Positions 21,144 through 30,014 of a DNA stretch of 33,553 bases are shown here, in pieces. Position numbers and translations under genes: made by a program. The stretch spans positions 66,740 to 100,292 of the forward strand of contig CAINYB010000001.1 in assembly GCA_903855135.1 (NCBI GenBank), read 5' to 3'. Each line of letters opens with the position of its first letter. Position 1 is the first letter of the stretch. The DNA is from an uncultured bacterium. GTDB lineage: Bacteria; Patescibacteriota; Patescibacteriia; UBA1558; GWA2-36-10. The notes below the pieces were generated by a model, which saw nothing but the letters and a program-made list of their open reading frames with translations, searched no databases and was not told the DNA's origin.

Positions 21144-21851
21144 CTAAATGACACCGCCCACAGGGCGGTCGCCCCGTGGGCGATAGTTATCTACAATAAT
21201 TACAAACTCTCCTTTTAATTGACTTTTGTCTTGCTGTAAAATCGCTAAAATATCACGAGCAAACCCTCGATAGATAGTTTCAAAATTTTTAGTCAACTCC
21301 CGGCCAACGATTAATTTTTTTTCACAATCTGCTAAAGATTCTAAAGCTTTTAAAATACGGTGGACTGATTCAAAAAATATCACTGGTCTTTTTGATTCTT
21401 TTATTTCTGTCAGTAAGGTCTGTCTACCTTTTTTGTGCGGTAAAAAGCCTAAAAATAAAAAGTCATCTAAAGCAATACCAGCAATAGACATGATAGCAGT
21501 CAAACTAGAAGCGCCAGGAATAGGAATTATTTTCACCGTTGGTAATTCCTCTGCCACTTTAGCTACCAATTGTCCACCTGGATCAGACACGCCTGGTGTG
21601 CCGGCATCAGTCACTAAAGCAATATTAGCACCTGTCTCAAAAATATTTTTTATTTTTTGCCAGTCATGCTCACTGCTGTGCTGATGCCAGGTCAAAGTTT
21701 TGGTAGAAATTTTATAATGATCTAACAATTTTTTAGTAACTCGAGTATCTTCCGCCAAAACAAAATCAACCTCAGCCAAAATATTTTTAGCTCGAAATGT
21801 AAGATCTTCTAGATTACCGATTGGTGTAGCGACTAAATATAAATTTGCCAT
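21144..21851 (-). CDS. rsmI: 16S rRNA 2'-O-ribose C1402 methyltransferase
   Basis: LYLVATPIGNLEDLTFRA, LAEDTRVTKKLL, LVTDAGTPGVSDPG, IPGASSLTAIMSIAG. Confidence 0.96.
   Translation of the reverse strand: MANLYLVATPIGNLEDLTFRAKNILAEVDFVLAEDTRVTKKLLDHYKISTKTLTWHQHSSEHDWQKIKNIFETGANIALVTDAGTPGVSDPGGQLVAKVAEELPTVKIIPIPGASSLTAIMSIAGIALDDFLFLGFLPHKKGRQTLLTEIKESKRPVIFFESVHRILKALESLADCEKKLIVGRELTKNFETIYRGFARDILAILQQDKSQLKGEFVIIVDNYRPRGDRPVGGVI
21153..21182. repeat. Tandem GC hairpins inside the rsmI 3' coding end
   Basis: ACCGCCC-ACA-GGGCGGT (21153-21169) directly followed by CGCCC-CGT-GGGCG (21170-21182). Confidence 0.9.
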
Positions 21852-21857
21852 TTGGTG

Positions 21858-22907
21858 TTATGCTAAACGATTTTCTTCTTTGGTTTTATTGTCGACTAAC
21901 TCTTCAAAATAAACAGATAAAGCGGTCGCCACTGGCACTGCTAAGATAGCGCCAACTGCCCCGCCGATACGAGCACCGATCAAAATACTCAAAATCACAA
22001 CGATCGGATTTAAACCTACTGATTTGCCCATCACTTTAGGTACAATCAAATGATTTTCGGCTTGTTGGATCAAAAAGTATAAGCCAATTACTACCAAAGC
22101 CTTAGTCGGACTTTCGGCAAAAGCAAAAAATACCGCTGGCACTGCTGACATCAATGGTCCTAAATAAGGAATAATTTCAAATAAACCAGCTGTCAAAGCC
22201 AAAATCAAGGCATATTTAACTCCAATGATACTCAAACCAAGATAGACCAAAGAAAAAACAATCAAGGATAAAAATAATTGTCCGCGCAACCAATAGCCCA
22301 TGCGATTTTGAATTTTATTGATCAACTGCATAGCATAAGGCTGGTTTTGCCAAGGCACAATATTACGAATAAAACGCTTCATACCATCTTCTTCGGCCAC
22401 GAGATAAAAAGTAATCACTAAAATAATAAAGAAAGAAATAATACCACCAAACAAAGAAACAATGAAACTAAAAATACCAGAGCTAGCTTTTGATAAACTA
22501 TTAGTAATCATTGATAAGCCCTGCGAACTTTGATTCGTGCCGTTTTTTACCCCGATTTGATTTAAATTTTGTAAACCTTCTTGTATTTTTTGATAAAAAT
22601 GTGCAGTATCAGAATCATAAGCAATATTTTTGACTTGTTGGACTACTGGACCGGCGAGCAAAATAATTGCTCCCGCCACTAAACCTAAAAAGATAATGTA
22701 AATCCCTAAAATGCTTAAAGCGCGAGGAATTTTTTTCTGATGCAAATAATCCACTAGCGGATCAAAAGCAGCGGATAAAATAATAGCCACAAATAATAAG
22801 GCTAAAACATCTTTGATAAGCCACAAAAATCCGAGCACTAACAATAAAACAATTGTTTTTAAGATAGTGCCAATAGAAATTGAGACTTGCATTTTTTCTG
22901 CCGACAT
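21858..22907 (-). CDS. AI-2E family (PerM-like) transporter
   Basis: 349 aa; many TMs; LFEIIPYLGPLMSAVPAV, ENHLIVPKVMGKSVGLNPIVVILSILIGARIGGAVGAILAVPVA. Confidence 0.93.
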   Translation of the reverse strand: MSAEKMQVSISIGTILKTIVLLLVLGFLWLIKDVLALLFVAIILSAAFDPLVDYLHQKKIPRALSILGIYIIFLGLVAGAIILLAGPVVQQVKNIAYDSDTAHFYQKIQEGLQNLNQIGVKNGTNQSSQGLSMITNSLSKASSGIFSFIVSLFGGIISFFIILVITFYLVAEEDGMKRFIRNIVPWQNQPYAMQLINKIQNRMGYWLRGQLFLSLIVFSLVYLGLSIIGVKYALILALTAGLFEIIPYLGPLMSAVPAVFFAFAESPTKALVVIGLYFLIQQAENHLIVPKVMGKSVGLNPIVVILSILIGARIGGAVGAILAVPVATALSVYFEELVDNKTKEENRLA

Positions 22908-22929
22908 AAAATTTTTTGTCTATTCTGTT

Positions 22930-22947
22930 TTCCGCCTAACGGCGGAA
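22930..22947. repeat. Compact hairpin upstream of AI-2E permease gene
   Basis: TTCCGCC-TAAC-GGCGGAA. Confidence 0.9.
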
Positions 22948-22984
22948 TAACCAGAACAGAAGTTAATCTTTATTTAAATTATAA

Positions 22985-24253
22985 TTAAGCTTGAATAAGC
23001 TTTAAAAATTTATTTTTATCTTTAAATGGACCGATCAAAGCAAGATTGCCTTGTGAGAATACAAAAACTTCTTTGGCCATATCATTGATTTGTTTTAAGG
23101 TAATTTTATCTACTTCTTTTAACAAATCTTCTAAAGTTTTTAGCTTTTGACCAAACAACTCTTGGTCAGACAAAAAGCCTAAATAAGCTGAAGGATTTTC
23201 TAAACGTAAAATCAAACGACCTCTGATATTTTCTTTGGCTTGAACTAATTCTTCGGCTGATACGCCGATAGTTTTGATTTTATTTATTTCTTCTTTGATA
23301 GCAATCAGCGCTTCCTCTATCTTATCTTTGTTTAAGCCTGCTTGAATATTAAAACTAGAAATATCTTCATAACCATTTACGCCGGCACGAATGGAATAAC
23401 AAAGACCTCTGCGCTCTCTAATCTGTAAAAACAAACGTGAGCTCATATTGCCCCCTAAAATATTGGCTAGCACTTGTAAAGGTAAAAACTTTTTGTCTTT
23501 TTTATTGACGCTCTTCCAGCCCCAAATCATTTGCGTCTGTTCTAGCGGCTGATTGATCAAACTGATTTGTGGAGATTTTTGCACTGATTTTTTGACAGCT
23601 TCGATTTTTACTCGTACTTTAGATTTTTTGACAGGAAAAAATTTGTTTAGCAAAGCTAAAGCCTCTTTGACTTTAAAATTACCAGCTAAACTCAAAACTA
23701 AATTACCAGAATAATAATACTTTTGATAATAAGCATACAAAGCATCACGAGAAATAGTTTTGATATTTATTTTCGGACCAGCGATTTCTTGGCCCAAGAC
23801 AGTGTCTTTAAAAATCAAACTTTCAAACACATCTTCGATGTGCATCAAAGGATTTTCTTCATACATTTTGATTTCCTCAATGATCACACCACGCTCTTTG
23901 TCCATCTCGGCTTTATCAAATTTAGAATTATGAAGCATGTCAGCTAGCATCTCGATAGCCAAGGCTAAATGTCTATTATCTGCCTTGATATAATAGCCAG
24001 TATGATCTTTACCAGTAAAAGCATTGTATTCAGCGCCGACACCGTCAAGCTCTTTGGAAATATCCATGGTGTTCGGTCTTTTTTGAGTGCCTTTAAACAT
24101 CAGATGTTCCACAAAATGCGAAACACCATTTAGTTTCTTGTCTTCATTGCGTGAACCGACTTTATAAAAAGTTTCAAAAGTTATTGCCTTTGTATCTGTC
24201 TTAGGCAATAAAATAATGACGCTGCCGTCTGCTCTTACTATTCTTTGGTGCAT
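22985..24253 (-). CDS. M16-family zinc peptidase
   Basis: Inverted zinc motif SHFVEHLMFKGT; M16 pattern ERGVIIEEIKMYEENP. Confidence 0.95.
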   Translation of the reverse strand: MHQRIVRADGSVIILLPKTDTKAITFETFYKVGSRNEDKKLNGVSHFVEHLMFKGTQKRPNTMDISKELDGVGAEYNAFTGKDHTGYYIKADNRHLALAIEMLADMLHNSKFDKAEMDKERGVIIEEIKMYEENPLMHIEDVFESLIFKDTVLGQEIAGPKINIKTISRDALYAYYQKYYYSGNLVLSLAGNFKVKEALALLNKFFPVKKSKVRVKIEAVKKSVQKSPQISLINQPLEQTQMIWGWKSVNKKDKKFLPLQVLANILGGNMSSRLFLQIRERRGLCYSIRAGVNGYEDISSFNIQAGLNKDKIEEALIAIKEEINKIKTIGVSAEELVQAKENIRGRLILRLENPSAYLGFLSDQELFGQKLKTLEDLLKEVDKITLKQINDMAKEVFVFSQGNLALIGPFKDKNKFLKLIQA

Positions 24254-24254
24254 T

Positions 24255-24899
24255 TTAGTTGTTAAATTGAAAGCTGTTTAAAATTTCTAAATTTTGATCT
24301 GTAATATCTGTGACATTATAAAACTGAATACTATAAGTCTTATCATCTTTATCAAATCTCACTTCGGTCATCGACTGTTCAAAAGTTCCTTCTCCACCAT
24401 GAGCATATTTACTAGCTAAAATGCCAGCAACATTTACAGTACCAAAATGCTCGAGATCATAGATAATGTTTGGGTCTTTTTTTGTAATCATTAATATAAT
24501 CAGATTACCATCTGAATCTTGCAACTGTATATTGTTTGATTTATCATCTGAGCGATCAGAAAGAACATAAGTCATTGGATAATTTAAAGAATAGTTATAC
24601 TTTAAATTACTATAAGTCAACATTTTTTTAGCTTCTTCTTCTTTTGACTTGTCCACATCAGCTAATTGTTGAGCTAAATTTTTGTTTTGGTTATCTAGCT
24701 CAGTCACTTTATTAGTAGCTTCGGTCAAAGCTTGATCTTTGACTTTGATCACCATGAAATTATCATAAGCCCAAACACCACCACCGATAATAATAGCGGT
24801 CAATAAAACTGCTACTACTTTACCACCAGAGCCACTCTTTGGTGATTTTTGATTAGCTTGATCTACCATTTTTTGTAAAACTTGATTATTTACTGCCAT
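24255..24899 (-). CDS. Single-TM protein with coiled coil and extracytoplasmic C-terminal domain, unknown function
   Basis: 214 aa; TM VVAVLLTAIIIGGGVWAYDNF then heptad-like TEATNKVTELDNQNKNLAQQLADVDK. Confidence 0.75.
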   Translation of the reverse strand: MAVNNQVLQKMVDQANQKSPKSGSGGKVVAVLLTAIIIGGGVWAYDNFMVIKVKDQALTEATNKVTELDNQNKNLAQQLADVDKSKEEEAKKMLTYSNLKYNYSLNYPMTYVLSDRSDDKSNNIQLQDSDGNLIILMITKKDPNIIYDLEHFGTVNVAGILASKYAHGGEGTFEQSMTEVRFDKDDKTYSIQFYNVTDITDQNLEILNSFQFNN

Positions 24900-24939
24900 A
24901 AAATTTTTGTTTCAAATTAAGTGATTAAAATTGATTTGC

Positions 24940-24952
24940 CCACCGCAGGTGG
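24940..24952. repeat. Compact hairpin upstream of the TM/coiled-coil gene
   Basis: CCACC-GCA-GGTGG. Confidence 0.75.
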
Positions 24953-24970
24953 AAAAAATATTATTTATTT

Positions 24971-26359
24971 TTAAAAATTAAATTTTTCTAAGAAATAAGC
25001 TTTGAGTTCAGCGATATCGACTAAATCTTGTTTCATTGTGTCACGGTCTCTGACAGTCACTTTATTATTTTCCAAAGTATCAAAATCAACGGTCAAACAA
25101 TATGGTGTACCGATTTCATCTTGACGACGATAACGTTTACCGATAGAACCCGTTTCGTCATATTGTACACGATAATGTTTACTTAGCTCAGTATAAATCT
25201 CATCAGCTTTAGCTGATAAATTTTCTTTTTTAGATAAAGGTAAAATAGCAATTTTTATCGGCGCTAACTTTGGATGCAGTTTCAAAACAACTTCTTTGGC
25301 TTTATTACTTTCCGTAGTAGTTGAGCGTCCACCCTCGATCTCAGTATAAGCTTCCAGCATAAAAGCTAAAAAGGCACGGTCAGCACCGATCGAAGTCTCG
25401 ACAACAGTTGCTAAATAATCATTATTTTCTTCGTCTTTGACCGTCAATTTCTGACCAGAATACTCTTGGTGACGAGCTAGATCCCAAGTGCCACGATGAT
25501 GCACGCCCTCTAGCTCTTTGAAGGCTTCTGTTTCGGAAAAACCAAAATTATATTCAATATCTAAAGCTTTTTTAGCATAATGAGCCAATTCATCTTTGGC
25601 ATGTTCACGGAAACGTAAATTCTTTTCACTGATTCCCAAAGATAAATACCATTGTTTTCGCAAATCTTGCCAAGTCTTAAAGGCTTTCATGCTTTCTTTT
25701 TCTTCCACAAAATATTGCATTTCCATTTGCTCAAACTCACGCATACGGAAAATAAAATTGCCAGGTGTGATTTCATTTCTAAACGCTTTACCGATTTGGG
25801 CAATGCCAAATGGTACTTTCAAACGCATGCTTTCTTTGACATTTAAAAAATTGACATAAATACCCTGAGCGGTTTCTGGACGTAAATAGATTTGGCCAGC
25901 ATCACTTTCTACTGGACCGATAAAAGTTTTGAACATCAAATTAAATTGTCTAATGTCGGTCAATTCGCCACCACATTCTGGACAAGATAATTTTTTCATG
26001 TCTATTTTTGAGCCAGGACTAAAGTCAGGTTTAATACCTAAACTTTCTAGCAAATGATCAGCTCTGAAACGGCTTTTACATTTTTTACAATCAACCAAAG
26101 GATCAGAAAAGCCAGCCACATGACCAGAAGCTTCCCAAATCTTTGGATGCATCAAAATACCAGAGTCTAAACCAACAATATTGCGATGACTCAACATAAA
26201 ATCCCACCAAGCTTTTTTGATGTTATTTTTGAGCTCTACCCCCAAAGGGCCATAGTCATTGATAGAGCCTAAACCGCCATAAATTTCTGATGAAGGAAAA
26301 ACAAATCCTCTAGCTTTTGCTAGGGCAACTACTTTATCAAATTTACGTTCATTTTCCAT
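24971..26359 (-). CDS. glyS: Glycyl-tRNA synthetase, single-chain dimeric type
   Basis: ARGFVFPSSEIYGGLGSINDYGPLGVELKNNIKKAWW; AFRNEITPGNFIFRMREFEQMEMQYF; anticodon-binding domain. Confidence 0.96.
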   Translation of the reverse strand: MENERKFDKVVALAKARGFVFPSSEIYGGLGSINDYGPLGVELKNNIKKAWWDFMLSHRNIVGLDSGILMHPKIWEASGHVAGFSDPLVDCKKCKSRFRADHLLESLGIKPDFSPGSKIDMKKLSCPECGGELTDIRQFNLMFKTFIGPVESDAGQIYLRPETAQGIYVNFLNVKESMRLKVPFGIAQIGKAFRNEITPGNFIFRMREFEQMEMQYFVEEKESMKAFKTWQDLRKQWYLSLGISEKNLRFREHAKDELAHYAKKALDIEYNFGFSETEAFKELEGVHHRGTWDLARHQEYSGQKLTVKDEENNDYLATVVETSIGADRAFLAFMLEAYTEIEGGRSTTTESNKAKEVVLKLHPKLAPIKIAILPLSKKENLSAKADEIYTELSKHYRVQYDETGSIGKRYRRQDEIGTPYCLTVDFDTLENNKVTVRDRDTMKQDLVDIAELKAYFLEKFNF

Positions 26360-26387
26360 ATAAAATTAATCCCGAATTATTATTTTA

Positions 26388-26408
26388 TAATCCCGCGTTG
26401 CGGGATTA
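26388..26408. repeat. 9-bp-stem, 3-nt-loop intergenic hairpin upstream of glyS
   Basis: TAATCCCGC-GTT-GCGGGATTA. Confidence 0.95.
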
Positions 26409-26450
26409 CGCTCAATCTTATTTAATTATTGAAGCGTAAAAACCACTAAA

Positions 26451-26479
26451 ATTATAACTAATATCAGCTCTTTTAGCAA
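26451..26479 (-). promoter_or_regulatory. Sigma70-like promoter of the glyS transcription unit
   Basis: Reverse strand TTGCTA-17 bp-TATAAT. Confidence 0.6.
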
Positions 26480-26512
26480 TATTGACAAAAGCTCTTATTT
26501 CTCATCTTTTAC

Positions 26513-26546
26513 AAAAAAATCCAACCCCAGTGGATGCCAGGGTTGT
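26513..26546 (-). terminator. Rho-independent terminator of the AAA+ gene
   Basis: Reverse strand CAACCC-N12-GGGTTG then GATTTTTTT. Confidence 0.7.
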
Positions 26547-26559
26547 CTTAATAAAATCT

Positions 26560-29277
26560 TTAATTTTTATAGCTCAAAGCTTTTTTGACACGAATTGCTC
26601 CACCCACATCATAAACCACAATATCTCGCCTATTTAAACCCCCTTGCAATAAAAACTTCGCCAAAGCATTATCTACTTGCTCTTGGATCACCCGCCTCAA
26701 AGGTCTGGCACCAAAGATTGGATCAAAGCCAGCTTTGGCTAATTCTGCTTGTGCCTCTTTGGTCACTTCAAAGAAAATACCTTTAGTTTCTAAACGTTGT
26801 TTGACTTTATTGAGCATCAAGCCCGCGATCGTAAATATCTCATCTTCAGTCAAAGGCTTAAATAAAATCACGCCATCAAAACGATTTAAAAACTCTGGAC
26901 GAAATACGCCTTGTAATTTATTTTTAACTAAATCATCTTTAAAGTCTTCAGTTTTCTTACCAGCGTTAATTTGCTCTTGAATATAAGCTGTGCCAGCATT
27001 TGAAGTTGCGACTATAATTAAATTCGTAAAATCTACGGTGCGACCTAAAGCGTCAGTTAAGCGTCCATCTTCCATCACTTGTAAAAAGACATTCAAAATA
27101 TCTGGGTGGGCTTTTTCTATTTCATCTAAAAGCAATAAAGCAAATGGCTGATGTCTGACAGCTTCAGTCAGTAAACCTGGAATATTAGCCGTCGCGGAGC
27201 CTAATAGTCTGTCCAAGCTATCTTGATTCTGATACTCTGACATATCTAAACGGATCATATTTTCTTCGTTGCCAAAATATTTTTCCGCTACGGCTTTAGC
27301 TAATTCTGTTTTACCCACACCAGTTGGTCCCAAAAATAACAAATTTACTATTGGACGCTTCTTGTCTCTTAACTCTGCTCTAGCTCTTTGCAAAGCAGTA
27401 GAAACTTGTTTAACTGCTTCATCTTGGCCAATCACGCGCTGGTGAATATCTTCAGCTAAATTCAAAAGTTTAGCTGACTCATCAGCCGAAATAGTAGTCA
27501 GAGGAATATTAGTCACACTAGACACATATTTAGCTACATCTTCAGCGCGGACTAATTTGTCTTGACGATCATTTTTGGCGACCTGCAAAGCAACCGCTTC
27601 TAAAATCTGTAAAGCTTTTTGGGGTAAATGCTGATCTGGTAAATATCTGTCTGCTAAATCAAAAATCTTTTCTAAAGAATTATAAGTAAAGTAGATTTTA
27701 TGTTTATTTTCTAAATAGCCCACATGTGACTCTAGGATCTGAATCGTCTGATTTTTATCTGTTTCTAAAATATTTACTTTGTGTAAAACTTGAGCTAACT
27801 GACGACCTTCTAAATACTTTGTATAGTCTTCATTGGTTGTGGTCGCGATCAAGATCACATTTTTATTAGCCACTGCAGTCGCTAATACTTCGGCTAGATC
27901 TAGGCCTTCAGAGCCTTGGGAACTGACACCAACGAGATTATGTATATTGTCGATAAATAAAATAATATTACCTGATACTGCCACCTCATTGAGCATGGCG
28001 GTCAATCTTTCTTCGAGATTACCTTGGCCACCCGAGCCAGACACTAAAGCTGGCACGGATAAACTCACCAGACGTTTGTCTTGGAAAATGTCTGGCATGT
28101 CTTCAGCCATCATCAGATTGGCAATTGCTTGGACAATATTTGTCTTGCCGGTGCCACCAGGGCCGACTAAAATCACCGAGTCTAGATTGCTCTCCATAGC
28201 ATCGATAATTTCTTTGATTTCTTTATCGCGAGCCACGACTAATGGCAAAAGTCCAGACTTAGCCGCTAAAGTCAAATCTTCAGAAAAACTATTCAAAACC
28301 GGCGTCGCAATAGCGGTATAAGAGCGATTGATGCCCGACTTTGGCTTAAATAAAGCACGGCCACGATAGCGATGATAGTTTTCTACTAGTTTGACATTGA
28401 TATCCATCCAGGCAATGACATTGTCCACTTTATTTTCATCGATATCAAAATCATAAAAAAAGTCTTTAATAGCATCACTTACCTGCGTCAAACCAGCTAA
28501 CAAATCTATCTCTTCTATTTTTTCACTGTGCCTGACTTTGATCGCATGATGATAGGCAAACAATAAAACGTCTTTGACTTCTGGGGTCAAATCTAGCTTT
28601 TCGGCTCTAGTTAGCTCTGTCTTCGTATCTTTTGTGGTCAATTCAGCTAAGCGCTGATCAATGATTTGCTGTAAATTTTGTGCGCCTACTCCCAAACGCG
28701 CTAGCACTACTTTGACATCTTTGTCTTCTAAAAGCACAAATAATAGGTGCCAGACTGTCACTGGCCAAGAGCCTTTACGCAAAGCATAAAGCCAAGCTCG
28801 GTCTAGCATCCACTCGGTTTCCTGATTTAAACTCTCGGCAATATTATATTTAAAAAATACTTGTTCGTTTTTTAATTTTTGTTTAATGATTGTTTGTTTT
28901 TGGGCAGGAATAGATAAACGATAATACAAATACATATTGACTATCACTAAAATCATCAGCCAAGTATTATTTTTACCGGGTGTAGTCAAAAAAGTAATCA
29001 GATTACGTGGATCAAACTCCACTTGATTCAAAATCTTATAAATCAAATAAACAGACGACAAAGTACCGATGATCAATAAACCATTGATCACTAAGTCAAT
29101 GATTTCTCTAGTTTCCCGTACGACGATGCTGGCGCGATTGATCAGCTTTTGCCAATAATAAAAATTATTATTTTCCACAAAAAAACGCTTCGCTCCAAAA
29201 CAAGCTGGACATTTACGTCCGCCCACTTCACCAGTGCCTCCACAGGCCTCACAAGTTTTGAAAACTATTTTTTCCAT
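26560..29277 (-). CDS. Membrane-anchored Clp/Hsp100-type double AAA+ ATPase with N-terminal DnaJ-like zinc finger
   Basis: CEACGGTG...CPACFGAK zinc motif; two TMs; Clp N-domain repeats; Walker A GPGGTGKT and GPTGVGKT; C-terminal FRPEFLNRFDGVILF. Confidence 0.88.
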   Translation of the reverse strand: MEKIVFKTCEACGGTGEVGGRKCPACFGAKRFFVENNNFYYWQKLINRASIVVRETREIIDLVINGLLIIGTLSSVYLIYKILNQVEFDPRNLITFLTTPGKNNTWLMILVIVNMYLYYRLSIPAQKQTIIKQKLKNEQVFFKYNIAESLNQETEWMLDRAWLYALRKGSWPVTVWHLLFVLLEDKDVKVVLARLGVGAQNLQQIIDQRLAELTTKDTKTELTRAEKLDLTPEVKDVLLFAYHHAIKVRHSEKIEEIDLLAGLTQVSDAIKDFFYDFDIDENKVDNVIAWMDINVKLVENYHRYRGRALFKPKSGINRSYTAIATPVLNSFSEDLTLAAKSGLLPLVVARDKEIKEIIDAMESNLDSVILVGPGGTGKTNIVQAIANLMMAEDMPDIFQDKRLVSLSVPALVSGSGGQGNLEERLTAMLNEVAVSGNIILFIDNIHNLVGVSSQGSEGLDLAEVLATAVANKNVILIATTTNEDYTKYLEGRQLAQVLHKVNILETDKNQTIQILESHVGYLENKHKIYFTYNSLEKIFDLADRYLPDQHLPQKALQILEAVALQVAKNDRQDKLVRAEDVAKYVSSVTNIPLTTISADESAKLLNLAEDIHQRVIGQDEAVKQVSTALQRARAELRDKKRPIVNLLFLGPTGVGKTELAKAVAEKYFGNEENMIRLDMSEYQNQDSLDRLLGSATANIPGLLTEAVRHQPFALLLLDEIEKAHPDILNVFLQVMEDGRLTDALGRTVDFTNLIIVATSNAGTAYIQEQINAGKKTEDFKDDLVKNKLQGVFRPEFLNRFDGVILFKPLTEDEIFTIAGLMLNKVKQRLETKGIFFEVTKEAQAELAKAGFDPIFGARPLRRVIQEQVDNALAKFLLQGGLNRRDIVVYDVGGAIRVKKALSYKN

Positions 29278-29280
29278 GGT

Positions 29281-29649
29281 TTAATGCATGAGATTACGCC
29301 ACAATTGCCAGACCACTAAAATCGGCGTGACAATCCAAAAAATTAAAATCAACCAATAAAATAAGAAAAATAAACTAAAAACAAAAAGTTTAGCGCCTAA
29401 TAAAATCAAACGCATAAAAAAACTGATGGCTCTACCGACTTTGTCTGACTGGCCATACATGGGTTTGAATAAATTTTTGAATAACAAACCCAAAGCTAAA
29501 TTGCGACTCGTGGCTTTGATATTAGCAAAGACAGCGAGTGTAGTTTTTTTCAAACCACTCGAATACCACCAGATCGGGAAATACAAAACTTCCATCAGCA
29601 AATCCCAAGCTAGTGTTTTAAAAGTTTTAACAAAAATATTTTCTGTCAT
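29281..29649 (-). CDS. Small membrane protein coupled to the AAA+ gene
   Basis: 122 aa with hydrophobic helices; 3 nt upstream of the AAA+ start; promoter immediately upstream. Confidence 0.7.
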   Translation of the reverse strand: MTENIFVKTFKTLAWDLLMEVLYFPIWWYSSGLKKTTLAVFANIKATSRNLALGLLFKNLFKPMYGQSDKVGRAISFFMRLILLGAKLFVFSLFFLFYWLILIFWIVTPILVVWQLWRNLMH

Positions 29650-29656
29650 TGAATAT

Positions 29657-29686
29657 ATTATAGCATTTTTTCCTACTTATTGACAA
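29657..29686 (-). promoter_or_regulatory. Sigma70-like promoter (extended -10) of the membrane protein/AAA+ operon
   Basis: Reverse strand TTGTCA-18 bp-TATAAT with TGC preceding -10; 7 nt to ATG at 29649. Confidence 0.7.
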
Positions 29687-29708
29687 AAAAATCAAAGCTC
29701 ACTATATT
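29680..29708 (+). promoter_or_regulatory. Near-consensus sigma70 promoter of the plus-strand 59-aa ORF
   Basis: TTGACA-17 bp-TATATT. Confidence 0.75.
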
Positions 29709-29743
29709 AATTAGTAAATCACGCACATTTTTTAGGAGCACAT

Positions 29744-29923
29744 CATGTCAATGTATAATGTCAAACCTGGCCCGGATGGAGAAGAAATCGTCACTGATGT
29801 CTTTTCCGGCTTTCCAGTACCAGCAGAAGAAGCTGCTCTGGTGATCTCTACCATGAAGGAAAAACCCTCGACTCCAAGAGTCGAAGAAACGGAGAAACCT
29901 AAGACACAGGACACACAAGCATG
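29744..29923 (+). CDS. 59-aa orphan protein
   Basis: MSMYNVKPGPDGEEIVTDVFSGFPVPAEEAALVISTMKEKPSTPRVEETEKPKTQDTQA*; promoter, SD AGGAG at 6 nt spacing, terminator downstream. Absent from the ORF track (below length cutoff). Confidence 0.6.
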
Positions 29924-29944
29924 AGCAGCAGCTCCTCAACCTAA

Positions 29945-29980
29945 AAAAGCGCCCCGCCCGCCGGTGCGCTTTTGACTTTA
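29945..29980 (+). terminator. Rho-independent terminator of the 59-aa ORF
   Basis: AAAAGCGC-CCCGCCCGCCGGT-GCGCTTTT then GACTTTATT. Confidence 0.7.
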
Positions 29981-30008
29981 TTGACAAAATAAAACTATTT
30001 GTTATAAT
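29981..30008 (+). promoter_or_regulatory. Consensus sigma70 promoter
   Basis: TTGACA-16 bp-TATAAT, both hexamers perfect. Confidence 0.75.
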
Positions 30009-30014
30009 GATTAC

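Noticed and set aside
26480-26500. TTGACA on plus strand at about 26482 as a promoter
   Set aside because: No -10-like hexamer at 16-18 bp downstream and no plus-strand gene follows.
27833-28321. Plus-strand 162-aa ORF opposite the AAA+ gene
   Set aside because: Longest antisense ORF, but composition mirrors the opposite codons and there is no promoter or SD upstream.
29732-29987. Minus-strand ORFs 29732-29914 and 29748-29987
   Set aside because: Shadows of the plus-strand 59-aa ORF, which has promoter, SD and terminator in the right order.
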